64,000 bases of DNA from Acanthococcus lagerstroemiae (taxonomy: Eukaryota; Arthropoda; Insecta; Hemiptera; Eriococcidae), in contig CM063106.1 of the NCBI GenBank assembly GCA_031841125.1, positions 13,020,001-13,084,000 on the forward strand. Reading direction: 5' to 3'. The notes below the pieces were generated by a model that did not search any database, was not told where the DNA came from, and saw nothing but the letters and a program-made list of their open reading frames with translations. Of this stretch, positions 12,252 to 22,693 are shown in pieces. How positions within the stretch are numbered: the stretch's first letter is position 1; the number at the start of each line of letters is the position of its first letter. The position numbers were made by a program, and so were the translations under genes.

Positions 12252-13764
12252 CTACCCAAAAGAACTTTAACAATTAGAAGAATACGTATATCAATGTCGT
12301 AATAACTTGGGGACACAAACCCACATTTGGGAAGATAACATACATTCCCCCACCCCTCATTTATTTACATGTTGCGGCTGAGGCCTGTTTTCGCGTGTGC
12401 ATCCGAACAATTTTTCTAAACGCCTTTCTACTAATTCAGGTAATCAATCGGCAGGAATGATGTGAAAATGTTTTCTTTGCTTGTTCATTATTGGTAGAGT
12501 CGTCGTTCGATGAACTCAAGTGGTCCATCCCCCTCCCCTTCTGACATGAATGCATATTGTACCGGTCTGTACAGAAAATGGGTAGAAGTTATACGTGAAA
12601 ACAGTTGCAGTTTCTTGCAGAAATTCGATTACTTCTACTTCGCGACGTCGCTCGTTTTTCTTTCGGAATCGAGAAAACAGGAGCAAGGGGCTTGGGGAAA
12701 ACATGCAATTTAGCCTCCCAGGTTAAATGAACCGGAAGTGCTCCTTCAAATCAGCTACAGCTTCATGAATTCGATGCTCGCTGCTCGCCCGACAATGCCA
12801 TTTTAATATTCTACGTACTCGATATCTGTTCCCCCGTCTTTCGATATTCATTTCGCTAATCTCGATTCCTTTGTCGACGTTTATCGAATTGGTTTGACGG
12901 TGCTCGGGTTTTTATTTCCAGAAGTACAGACTAGGGAAATGTATGTATTGGAAATCGTTCGCAGGATAAGTCGTTTCACCTTAGCCTGTGTGTGCGTGCA
13001 GACGAAGGCGCGCGAAAGCTGCACGTGGCATCCTTCCGAAGGATTTGGCCGAAATTCTGACACGGGATGCGCCTATACACGTACACAGGAAACCCTTTGC
13101 GGCATTTTTGTGTCGCGCGGAAAATAGCAATAGCGTATACGCAATTTTCGCCGAAGACGAACCCTTTTCTCGTTTGATGGTGGCACTCGAACGAATAGCC
13201 TTCATTTGTAAAGCGATCTCTATTGATGAGCGAATTATCGTGTGTCTGCGAAAGCCCGAAAGTATGAAGCTAAACAATGAGTAGTGGCGTGTGTAGTCGA
13301 CCCGAATTGGCGCGGCGATGAAACGACTGCTGTCTTCTGTAGCTGTTTTTGCTGGCACGACACTCGTAATTGTTTAATCGTCGAGTACGCACCTCTTTCT
13401 TCTCCTTTTGTTCTCTTCATCACCTCAACTGTTGGAGTTTTTGATACAATATACAGCGATAGGCCCCTGCTTCGAAAACATTCTAGAATTATGAGGAAAT
13501 CCCGGTCGGCGAACTGCGTCCAAAACACACGAAATAGCGTCGTTGCGTGTGGTACTTGCGAATTCGATTCGAACATCGTTGTAAATTCGTGGACAATAAA
13601 GATACCATTCGTGATTCTTGGCTTAGAGATCTATCTCTTTCATGGGGTCAACACTGGTTTTCGAAATCGAACTGGTTTCGCAATTTCATGCGGTAAACTA
13701 CAATCTGATTTTTTTCTTCTAATGCCGCATCCGCAGCCCGACGTCGGCAACTGTAGCCATCATG
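12252..13764. other. No gene or element recognised
   Basis: About 1.5 kb with CpG-rich patches at 12980-13110. A 182-codon frame (13284-13832, +) and a 125-codon frame (12981-13358, -) overlap on opposite strands; neither resembles a family and the first runs into the SINE tail, so I treat them as chance. Confidence 0.45.
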
Positions 13765-14236
13765 TCGCATGGCTTACTGTGCATAGTAGTCGGGGTAGTT
13801 TGCCATTCCTTCCCCACTACTATGCATATTAGTCTGGGTAGTTTGTCTCTCCTTTGCCCACAATTTGTTGAGTTGGAGACTGATAGCTCATTTCTTTCTC
13901 TGTGCCGAGAACACGTGTGCGTATGAATCGGCGCTAGCCAAGCATTTTACAACGCTGAGTAAATTATCCACGAGCTACATACAGGGTGATGAACGAGAAG
14001 TCGCACAATAGGGCCAACATGTGATAAGGCGCAACGGCGCCGACACGATAACACAATCTCCACTACATGCATTATGTACACGTTGCACATTACTACATGT
14101 TTGCCTATGGTGCGACTTCTCGTTCATCACCCGGTATACCTACAATAGCACCATTCTTTCAGATGCTTGTGGTAATGTGTTCTGCGAATACAATACCTTG
14201 TTCTTGAGAACTGCTGGAAAACTGCAACTGTGGTAA
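13765..14236 (-). repeat. tRNA-derived SINE, copy A (headless, split by MITE)
   Basis: The tail TAGTCGGGGTAGTTTGCCAT (13787-13806) and a body with TGTGCCGAGAACACGTG and TTTTACAACGCTGAGTAAA match the copies at 14.3, 33.7, 43.3 and 51.4 kb. The body is interrupted at 13982-14134 by a MITE and resumes at about 14135 (TTCAGATGCTTGTGGTAA). The tRNA-like head is missing. The tail is partly duplicated and forms an 11-12 bp inverted repeat around ACTACTATGCAT. A SINE is copied by a partner LINE's enzyme; no protein is encoded. Confidence 0.75.
13982..14134. mobile_element. MITE with ~40-bp terminal inverted repeats, inside SINE copy A
   Basis: A 153-bp palindromic element. Left end CAGGGTGATGAACGAGAAGT and right end, read in complement, CCGGGTGATGAACGAGAAGT, continue in near-perfect match for about 40 bases (only a few mismatches). 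It is flanked by TA on both sides, consistent with a Tc1/mariner-type insertion, though so short a duplication is weak evidence. The uninterrupted SINE copies at 14.3 and 43.3 kb show what the site looked like before insertion. The high arm identity suggests a fairly recent arrival. Confidence 0.8.
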
Positions 14237-14294
14237 TCTATAAGTTGCCTTTTCCTTACTTTTTGTTGTAGATGTAGACCCATATCGCTAGCCC

Positions 14295-14712
14295 GACTGC
14301 CACATGGTTTACTATACATGGTAGTCGGGGTGGTCTGCCGTTCCTTCTCCTGTGGTTTGTCGCGCTACAGACTTATTCCTTTACTGTACCGAATACATGT
14401 GTGTATGTGAATAATTACTAGCCCCGTGTCTTGCAACGTTGAGTAAACGACCAAGGGAAAACGTACAGCATAGCATGAGTCCTTCAAATACTTGTCATTA
14501 ACGTATACTACGAACACTGTTCTCGAGAATGGGTGTAGTACTGCAGAACACGCTATTTGTCCGTTTTGATTGGTACAGCAATCGCTTTGTCTCATGGGAT
14601 GTTTGTGGTGGGAGGTACAAAAACCTGTTCACTAGTTTCCGAGGCGCTTAGAATCAAACTCGCGTTGCAAGTATGAGAAGCGAGCATCATACCACTAATG
14701 GCAATGTCAGAA
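14295..14712 (-). repeat. tRNA-derived SINE, copy B
   Basis: Same family as copy A, more complete. The tail end with GGTAGTCGGGGTGGTCTGCC lies at about 14320, body motifs follow, and the tRNA-like head is at 14640-14712. Read on the minus strand the head shows an A-box-like CCATTAGTGGTATGATGC and a B-box-like CGAGTTTGATTCT about 40 bases later, the internal RNA polymerase III promoter layout of tRNA-derived SINEs. Lies ~60 bp from copy A in the same orientation. Confidence 0.75.
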
Positions 14713-15289
14713 TGTCACAGAGAAACAGCAAACTGGCGGCAGCACACTTGCAGTCAACAAGTTGCTGCTTGATCATAGACTTGCCGCACGACCAGCAATA
14801 TGAACAGCATTTGAACTTGAGGGTGACAAGTAATGGACGTGATTACTGATGTTGTGTTAATGTGTGCCTCTGCTGCTGTTGTTACTCGTGTGACTGCAAA
14901 GCCCTTTGTACAAGTATGTTTGTATTCGTCATGTTGTCACGACAGAACTTCACGTTGCGGCGTCATGAGAGTTCAACTGCAGTCTTTTATGACACGGTAG
15001 CGCATATCCTTGCTGTCAACTGACGCTGATCTGTGTGACTGTTCTCATATGTTTACACGCAACTTCTGCTGAGTGCCCTGCCATTGCCCTCACAGAACGA
15101 CTATAAGCTGGCCAGTTCAAATATTGGTCAATATTGGCCAGTCACCTCTCCAACTGCCTTCGTTTTGCCTTCAGTACCGCAGAAATTAGAGAAAAGTTCA
15201 TATTAATTGGGGTTTTAATGACTTCAGGAATTACTAAATATTGGTATAGTTTGCTCATATCATCATCATTCTACCAATAAAAATATGCT

Positions 15290-15640
15290 ATAGGAAGCCC
15301 TGTGTTAGATTCATGTTTAATGAAACATTTTCAATGTAGGTATCTTGATTCAGAAGTTCCTCGCAGACTGTTTTAATGTTCCAGAAAGTATTTGAGTTAT
15401 GTCTCTCGTCGCAAATTCCTTGTTGACAATTTTCATGCCAGAAGAGAGAAGATGTAGTAGAGGTACATCTGAATTCAAACAATAATGATGAATGTTTTCA
15501 AGTGTGAGTGCATTTCCGGGTATATCGTGGTCCAAAGGTTTTTTATAGATAGTCGTGAGTATACCGCCAAACTCGCGGATGTTCTCCCAAAACGTTTGGA
15601 ATCAGCACCAGTTGGAAAATCAGCGGCTCTACTCGAAACA
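15290..15640 (-). pseudogene. Possible coding remnant, unrecognised
   Basis: On the minus strand an open frame from about 15612 to 15350 reads protein-like sequence (for example FGGILTTIYKKPLDHDIPGN and DVPLLHLLSSGMKIVNKEF). A +1 shift near 15375 would continue it as TVCEELLNQDTYIENVSLNM to about 15288. I do not recognise a family. It overlaps, on the opposite strand, the candidate exon at 15549-15661, so at most one of the two is real there. Could equally be chance. Confidence 0.2.
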
Positions 15641-15661
15641 TTTAAGAAGCTGAGAACTTAA
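15549..15661 (+). CDS. Candidate terminal exon of an unidentified gene
   Basis: A pyrimidine-rich stretch ending TTTTTTATAG precedes an open segment of 36 codons ending at a TAA (15659-15661). Two bases precede the first full codon, so the previous exon should leave one base. The peptide has the composition of ordinary protein: it contains EYTAKLADVLPKRLE and then GKSAALLETFKKLRT at the end, a plausible amphipathic helical C-terminus. The frame stays open upstream to 15473, so a non-spliced 58-codon frame from the ATG at 15485 is the alternative. I recognise no family and found no convincing upstream exon. Downstream to about 16430 would be 3' untranslated or intergenic. Confidence 0.35.
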
Positions 15662-16435
15662 TGTCTTGTTGGTGAATTACTTTACGAAAAGCTTTACCAG
15701 CCTCTATGGTCAGGTTTATATTTTTACATTTTCAATTCCTGTCTTAACTTCATGCTGAAATTGTCGTGACTTAAAAACATGTTATCAGATGTTTTTAGTT
15801 ATTTCTGAAGTGTATTTCGGCTCAAGAGCTTGTTATGAAATGTTTTCAGATTTGAGAACGGTTTCAATACCTGTCATGTCAGTCCCCTGCGTCTTCCAAA
15901 TGATTTCTCAATTTGTTCCTTGTTCCGTTACATAATTCTCAATCTTCTTGTTGAAACTGCTATATCAGTTTTTTACACAAATTTAAAAAAAAAAAAACCG
16001 ACGTTCTGTGTAGGTCTATACATGCATTTTGCAATAGGCTTCGCTTATTAATCGTTATTCTTTTGTATTACAACTTCTAACTTTTTTTCATTTCACTACG
16101 TCACGTCTTGATCCGTAGACTTTCTTGCTAGGAGACATACCTACAGTTTTTCAGCGAAAGTATGAAGCTTAGTGCTACAATATGTGTTGTGCTGCCTGAG
16201 ATGGAAAATGTTTCATGCTACATATTTGGGTTGACTTGATATATTTATGTGCAGTTTATGGTGCGCTAGGGTACACATATAGGGTGGGGTATATGCTGCA
16301 TGAGCAGGTATTTACAGAAGAGGATATAAGTGCTTCATTTTGTATTGCCTGGTTAAGATTTTATGTTCGATAAGATCGCCACTATGAGTGAAGGTTAGAT
16401 TCAAAACCGAAAACGAGTTCATTAGTATATTTCCT
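15662..16435. other. AT-rich, no gene or element recognised
   Basis: Pyrimidine-rich, T-rich DNA with an A-tract at about 15989. It would be the 3' flank of the candidate exon at 15549-15661. Nothing else seen. Confidence 0.4.
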
Positions 16436-16439
16436 CGTA

Positions 16440-16880
16440 CTTAGAGTGACACAACTCTTTAAGTGTCTGGGATGATGTTAACACCGAATATGAGCCCAGT
16501 TGTTTTGAAACTGTATGTCATTTTTAGTTTACATTTAGGATTTTACATCACGTAATCTTACGTTATACATAGAACTATTTTGCTGATTGGTGAAGGTAAA
16601 ACTGAATATATATGCCCAGCTGTTTTGATTGAAACTGTTAAGTCATTCTTACTTTATATTGAATTTATCTTCTAATCTTGAGTAATGCAACTATTTAGAT
16701 GACTTGCAGGATAAGTAACTGAATGTTAGCCCAGCTGTTTCATCTTTCTCTCTTTTTATTTAGTTTGTTTGCATTTTCTAACCTTGAGTAATGCAGTTTG
16801 GTCACTGGAGTATGAACCCAGCTGTTTGAAAGTTCGGGCTAGTCTCACTTTGTATTCATTCACATTTGTTGATCTCGTTT
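16440..16880. repeat. Degenerate tandem repeat, ~115-bp unit, four copies
   Basis: The phrase GCCCAGCTGTTT(TGA) recurs at 16494, 16614, 16729 and 16815, and a second marker, CTTGAGTAATGCA, recurs near 16677 and 16783 in the same relative place. Spacing is about 120, 115 and 87 bases. Units are diverged, with small indels. No coding frame runs through all units. Confidence 0.7.
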
Positions 16881-18645
16881 ATATCCTACTCTCCTCGAAA
16901 TGGTCACTTCTCAAAGTGAGTAATCTAAATGAGTCCCAAAGGTTTTTTGTTCATTAATATCGAGTTATAGCTGCAGATGAAGATTCTTGGTGCGAAAGAA
17001 TATATTAATTCGCCTCAATTAAAATATGTCAATATACTCTACGTAGAGGAGCTCAGATTTATTTTACCTTATTCGGGAGCCGTATCTAGTTAGCACAGTG
17101 GCCCAAAATGGAAATCAATATGATTGTGCCAGCGGAAGCACACTGAAGACTGAATATCGTTCTGCATAAAATAGTCAGGTTAAAAACATGATGTTTTTTT
17201 TTCCTTTTCTTTCTTTTTTCACGATTGGCACCTAGTATATATAAAGAGTATACGAGGCTATATAAGTCTTATACCAAGTGGCGCCTCGCGCTATTAAATA
17301 CGGAGGCGTCGGTACATCGTTACCTACCTTAGTTACAACCCTTTCCTCTCGGTCTCTTCTCTTGTTGAATCGTTTTCAGTGTGAAAAATTATGGTATTGG
17401 AGGACGTAGGTAAAGGTGGAATGCTATTTAGAATAGTTATAGCGTAATTCACGTTAATTTTATGCGGATAAATAACAGGATATTTGGCGGCGGTCTTGAT
17501 AAGATAGTGACAGGAGAACATTATACATGTAGTTTTGGTTGTCTGTAATATATATGCGAGAACGATGGTCCACGCGTGCTGTCATGTGTAGGTTTTTTTA
17601 AAAGGATTTTATCAGATTGAATGGCGATGGTGCCTATTCAAAAGTATGTAGAGTGTGCAACTGATGTGCATCGAGTAATTTTACCTTTGGATTTTGCCTA
17701 TCAACTAAAATTTAGTGATATAGTACCTTTATCACTCGTTTTGATTCTTCTTTCGCTCAGTTAAGACTAAAGGCGAAATCCACTTGTGTCGTTGTTATCA
17801 GCGAATGAATCTAAGTACCGGCTGACCCGACACCAAAAGAGCGCGAGAGCATGATGTTCGGTTTAAAGCCATGCTGAATGTCTTCGCACTTCGTATATCC
17901 AGACTTCAGAGCTGTGGTGAGAAGAAGGTTAGATGGTACGAATAATCAGAAAAGCTCGCTCGCCTATAAACTTTATTGTCGACCGATTTGTGAGAGGAGA
18001 AAAGAAAAAACGTAAAAATCACTTCGATAACGTTAAAACACGAACGAGGAAAATAACTCCATTATTGACCCTAAAATAGGCGGAAATCCGACACAACGCA
18101 CTGTTGATTGTGCACACAATTTTTTATGATTTATTTCATCGCAGTGCTCGCAGCTCGATCGCGTCTTCTTTTATCGCATTCGCAGTATACGAGGACGAAA
18201 AAAATTTCTTATTTTTTTACGTAGCATATAGTGCGGAGATTTGGCGCAATACACGTATAGGCATTTGTAAAACACGTATAAAAAATCACGATTCTACTCT
18301 AATACATATTTTATTCATCGCTCGATATAGATAGCAAAAAATAAATAAATTTGCTAGCCAAATTCGATGCGAATATCGCGAAATGAAACGTTACTGGAAT
18401 ATCGCAGGATTATATGTATGTGTATTGTGTGTGTGTAACCAGCTAAAAAGACGTTATGCTGCTAAATTTAATATCGCCCGACATCTCGGCTGTGGAACAC
18501 TAGTATAGATGCGAAGATGCTCATGCAATCACTCAAGACCGGTTTTAAGGGTGGGAGAGGGGCTCAGACCGAGGCGTCGACTAATTTAGAGGGGAAAAGA
18601 ATCACCAAAAAAGTCATTACTGGGGCGGGGGGTGGAAAATGTGAC
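16881..18645. other. No gene or element recognised
   Basis: About 1.8 kb. A short TATATATAAAG run at about 17236 is followed by a GC-richer patch, but no open frame starts downstream with any family signal. Nothing else supported. Confidence 0.45.
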
Positions 18646-18980
18646 CGGGGTGTCTACTGTTCATCTAACGTAAGTAATATTTTTAAGCTATACATAATCT
18701 AAAACAGTTTTATTCTATTAAATAGGTACCTTGGGGGGGGGGGACTGCCAAAATAACATGAGTTTATTGTACAGACATCATTTGATGAGTAAATCAACGA
18801 GTGTGAATAAAATGAAAAAAAAAAGAATGGGAGTGATGTTGTAAATGCAACTCAATGCAGGGATACAAACAGAAAAGCAAGCGATCGGAGCGAGCGAACA
18901 TTTTCTGGAACTGCTAAAAAATTGGAGCATGGTCATCTAAAGTCATCTTTTTTTACTTATTAATTCTAGTAGACACCCTA
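18646..18980. mobile_element. Element with CAGGGTGTCTAC-like termini, copy 2
   Basis: Left end CGGGGTGTCTACTG and right end AGTAGACACCCTA are inverted complements over 11 bases (GGGTGTCTACT). The ~335-bp interior is AT-rich with a 12-base G run at 18733 and has no coding frame. I found no clear target duplication. The same termini bound the element at 34776-35075. Confidence 0.6.
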
Positions 18981-20595
18981 AATAACAGTTCTTTATTTTT
19001 ATTTTATTTATTTTGTTTTTTCTTTTTGTATGGTTTGGTAGCTTATAAATTTGAGAACTAGGAACTTCTACCGATTCAGCGTCTCATGGCCTCAAGATCC
19101 ACCCTGTATATTGTTATAACGTCGCATCCGTAATTATCTGACAGTAGCTCGAATTCGACTTACCTCGTACCTCTTCAACTGAAAAAATATCGGTGCCTAA
19201 TCAAAGACAGAAAGCAGCCAGCTATTAAACTTTTGGATCAGTAAGCTTTGTATTCTTCATGGCAAAAGACTGAAAGTTGGTGAGTATCTATCTTCTTGCG
19301 TTCTTCCTAATCTGGCGCTGATAATTGCGAGGATATAACCTCAGCGTGTACGCGCTTGTGTGACTCAAAGTTTATGTGTACCTAATTACTCGGCTACCTT
19401 TGGGAGCGTGTGCTGCCACGGCAAAGTATTAAATATGTCTGTATATAATGTATGTATATACATATACTGGAATATAATCCAAACTTATTATAGTGGGCAT
19501 AATTTTATACCGTACGATGTGCTAACTGCTAACTTCGTGTTCTCCCGCCATCAGTCTAACGCCTTTTGCACGGTCAACGCGGCTTTTCTGGTAATTCTGT
19601 GAAAACTTGTTGATGCGTGCCAGGACTACATTTCCCGTTGTCGGCCGAACAGACAAACTCCAACCCCGTCGGCTTTGCCAACCGCCCCCTGCTATCCCGT
19701 TCGCTCCTTTTCACGTGACCTCCCTCCTTCCGCTGACGCGTTTGCCGCTCGCGCGAATCTAACTTCTAACTGTTTACAACGACAGCCTCTAATTAAACGT
19801 ACAGTTTGCTCGTTTGTTATTGCATAACAATGGCGAGAAGAAATAGCGGGTACTTTTGACGAGAGCGAGAACTTCGACGACTTTCATAACATTTTAACTC
19901 GAGACTAGTATAACAAAAAGCCGAAGTACGCCTAAGTGGCTTTAACTCCTCTCGTATTCACGTTTTCGGGGGACCGCTGCCGCCGTTGTTGAGAAAACAT
20001 TCGAGACGGAAGAGTCAGCAAGGCCGCTGACTTTTTGACTCTACAAAGTGGCATCCCCTGAACTGTAAGACACATTAAAACGCCAGTTTGGGGACAAATA
20101 ATCCTAAGAATATATAGTTCAGAGTACAAAGCTCCTATATGATAAAGATTGTGTATGTTAATTGTGTTCTAGTTCATCCGTTGTATCTGATTGAGATGAT
20201 TGGTTTTTTTGGAACTGTGAGATTAGGTGGAGCATGATGTGACTAGTTCACCATTACGTTTTCAACAGTTTGCTGCATTAAAGTATTTTTGTCTGTGTGC
20301 CGAGGAGGTGTGTGCATGTGAATCATTCCCAGATACGTGTCTCACAACTCTGAGTATGCAACCCACAAGTTCTTCCCATGAGGCACGCACAATACAACAG
20401 CAATGCTTTCAGTATGAATAATGGTAGTGTGCTTTGTGGCTAATGGACTTCAGAAAGCATTATAGTCCATTTCAAGTGCTACTATAGCTACTTAGTTTCC
20501 TATGATGCAAGGGTAGAGAATTGAAACCTATTTCCTGCCTGGTTGGCGCTAGGAATTAAATCTGGATTGCAACGATGTGAGGTGTGCGCAGTATC
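18981..20595. other. No gene recognised; GC-rich patch at 19620-19800
   Basis: The stretch 19620-19800 is notably GC- and CpG-rich (with a CACGTG core at 19713) compared with its AT-rich surroundings, which could mark a conserved regulatory segment or an old exon. No frame with family resemblance or paired splice sites was found. The rest is plain. Confidence 0.35.
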
Positions 20596-20599
20596 ACTT

Positions 20600-20830
20600 A
20601 GGTCTTGGGTACACGCGCAGTTTCTAACTGTGTGCCATCAGTGCAGTATATTATTGTGTAGTGTATATGTTGTGTGATCATGTACTGCGCATTAAATACA
20701 CTGCACAATAACATATGTTGCTCAGTACTGCAGTACATGGTAAATATGGTGCACAGTTCCATACTGCGCAGTAAATATGTTGTGTAATACTGCACTGCGC
20801 TATAAATATGTTGCACAGTACCACACTAGT
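20600..20830. repeat. Minisatellite of 'TGCGCAGTAAATATGTTG' type, left arm
   Basis: Degenerate tandem array with a unit of about 35-40 bases built from phrases such as ACTGCGCAGTAAATATGTTG. The same unit makes a second array at 22000-22240, and the two arrays form the outer parts of a large inverted repeat. Many units contain internal palindromes (TGCGCA), so strand assignment is ambiguous. Confidence 0.75.
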
Positions 20831-20904
20831 AAAACTACTGAGACTGATACTCGGACGCGACAATAACGCACTCTAGCAGCTTAAAAGTATAACAGGCATG
20901 TAGC

Positions 20905-21285
20905 CAGGGACGTACCAAAGAGTTTTTCCGGGAGGAGGGAGAGTGTAAAAATTGTGAAAGTTCAAACTGACTGAACCTCAGAATTCCCAAGTATCGAAGC
21001 AAAAAAAAAAAACAAAAAACGTTTGACCTGTTGGATTTGTCCAACTGACTCAACTCAAAATTCCCAAGTATCAATGCAAAAGAAGAAAAACCTTGTGACT
21101 TTGTTGGATTTTCCCAACTTCTCAACTCAATCCCCAAGTATCAAAGCAAAAACAAAAAACAACTTCTAACTTGTTGGATTTCCCAACTCGCCTGACTGAA
21201 ATCGTAAATTTTCCCAACTGCTGAGTGAAAAATTCCTACGGGGGGGTAAGTTGCCCCTCCTGCCTCCCCTATCAGTACGCCTCTG
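20905..21285. mobile_element. hAT-type MITE with internal tandem repeats
   Basis: A 381-bp element with ends CAGGGACGTACC and, in complement, CAGAGGCGTACTGA. Flanks CATGTAGC (20897-20904) and CATGTAGA (21286-21293) form an 8-bp target duplication with one mismatch. Inside are three units of a 70-77 bp tandem repeat, marked by CCCAAGTATC at 20986, 21063 and 21133, each with a nearby TGTTGGATTT. No coding capacity. The empty site is preserved in the opposite arm of the surrounding inverted repeat (about 21911-21921), supporting the boundaries. Confidence 0.85.
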
Positions 21286-21443
21286 CATGTAGACGGTTCA
21301 GTTCTCTATTTTGTACTCGAATTTCAACATTCTAGAATTCGCCTAAAGTCATATAAACATTTGCCTTCAAAATGTAGGGAAGAAATTTATCGTACACAAA
21401 ATTTACAAACTTAAATCTAAATCTTTTTAAAACTGCTGTCCCT

Positions 21444-21587
21444 CAGTGGCGTAGTTATGAGGGATCCCTCTGAAATTTAAAACAACATTTTCTTTCTATG
21501 CGTTAAACTGAGACAACTGAAAGAGGAAAAACAGATTTTTGAAAATTGAATCCCCTCCCCCCACAAAAAAGTATAACTACGCTACTG
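21444..21587. mobile_element. hAT-type MITE, family CAGTGGCGTAG
   Basis: A 144-bp element with ends CAGTGGCGTAGTTAT and, in complement, CAGTAGCGTAGTTAT (14 of 15 match). Flanks CTGTCCCT and CCATCCCT agree at six of eight positions, as expected for an aged 8-bp duplication. Interior holds GATCCCTCTGAAATTTAAAA and a C-rich stretch near the right end, like the copy at 32544-32709. Confidence 0.85.
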
Positions 21588-21999
21588 CCATCCCTGGTAT
21601 TTAATGCACGTTGTCCAGTGTTTTTTTGTGTTTTTTTTTTGTTTTTGTCGATCTTGACCCGGTTTGTGCCTCTGCTGCGCCTGAGGTGAAAGTGCGCCAT
21701 ACCTGTTTGCTGACTATAGCCGAGCAACCAGAAGAACTGAATTACTGCACGTTCACTTTTTTTACGCTCTAAATCTGACATTTTGCTCGTGAAAATTACC
21801 TGGAATAAACTTTTGGACGCGAATATGGATAGGACTTTACGCGAATTGCCATTGGTGATATTGTTTACAGCCCAGAAAGTTAAAACTACAGTACTGTATA
21901 GAGAAATGAACGCGCTACATGCCTATTACGCTTTGGAGCTGCTAAAGTGCGTTATTGTTGCATCTGAGTATCAGTCTAAGAAGTTTTTGGACAACTGTA

Positions 22000-22240
22000 T
22001 GTTGCAGCACACTATGCAATGAATCTGTTGTGCAATACTACCCTGCGAAGTAAATCTGTTGCGCAGTACCACACTGTGTAGTAAATTTGTTGCGCAGAAC
22101 TAAACTGCACAGTAAATATATTCAAAGTACTGCCCAGCGCAGTTATATGTTGCGCAGTAACATACTGTGCATTGAATACATCCGCACAGTGATGTATTGC
22201 ACAGTAAATAGATCGTGCCTTAATGTACTGCGTAGTTGTC
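22000..22240. repeat. Minisatellite of 'TGCGCAGTAAATATGTTG' type, right arm
   Basis: Second array of the ~35-40 bp unit (phrases such as TTGCGCAGTACCACACTG and GTAGTAAATTTGTTGCGCAG). Units are diverged from one another. It lies in mirror position to 20600-20830 around the inverted repeat centre. Confidence 0.75.
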
Positions 22241-22338
22241 CCATAGTTATTAGGCCACTAGTGTTGCTGGTTGAGCTGCGGAATGACTTTTCTTTCTGTC
22301 GGATATGATGATCTGCTAATCAACATAATATCTGCTGC

Positions 22339-22693
22339 CAGAGATGGGCAAATTTCAAAGAAAAGATCAGGAAAAATCTGTTTCCAATTTCTGAGTTGAA
22401 TAAAAAGCTTGATTCTGGGTCCGCAGTTCCAAAAACGACTTGATGAATCAATTCAAATTGCAGGTCCTATTGATGGTGGTTGTGATTTTCGTTTTATTCT
22501 TTTTCTCAATTCCAGTTTTCATAAATCAGTTTTGCCAGTTGATGGAAAACATATTTATAAATGACGTATTTACCAAGGAGGAGAGCAGAATTTGATTCCC
22601 ATTCCTTTGCTAAAGGAATCGCTGATTCTGGACTGTGGACTCAATTCTGAAATTAAGTCAGCCAATTCCAAAAAGAAATCGAGCCATGCTCTA
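22339..22693. mobile_element. Possible MITE with CAGAGATGGGC end
   Basis: The left end CAGAGATGGGCAAATTTC and the right end, in complement TAGAGCATGGCTCGATTTC, match loosely. The interior is made of degenerate repeats of AATTCCA/GATTCTG. The CAGAGATGGGC terminus is of a kind common at hAT ends, but no target duplication is visible here, so this is tentative. Confidence 0.4.

Larger units (their letters stand above)
20835..21985. repeat. Inverted repeat with arms 20835-20904/21286-21325 and 21870-21985
   Basis: The left arm segment GACTGATACTCGGACGCGAC (from about 20841) through GGCATGTAG (20903) is matched in complement by 21915-21985. The match continues on the left side only after the hAT element 20905-21285 is removed: 21286-21325 (TTCAGTTCTCTAT) pairs with 21870-21912. 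So one arm was split by a later insertion and the other keeps the empty site. Together with the minisatellite arrays the whole palindromic unit spans about 20.6-22.24 kb. Origin unknown; a fold-back element is possible. Confidence 0.75.

Noticed and set aside
12981..13358. 125-codon minus-strand frame
   Set aside because: Arginine- and alanine-rich because of CpG-rich DNA; opposite frames are equally open and no motif is seen.
13284..13832. Longest open frame in the window (182 codons, +)
   Set aside because: It has no family resemblance, overlaps open antisense frames, and its end is SINE tail sequence.
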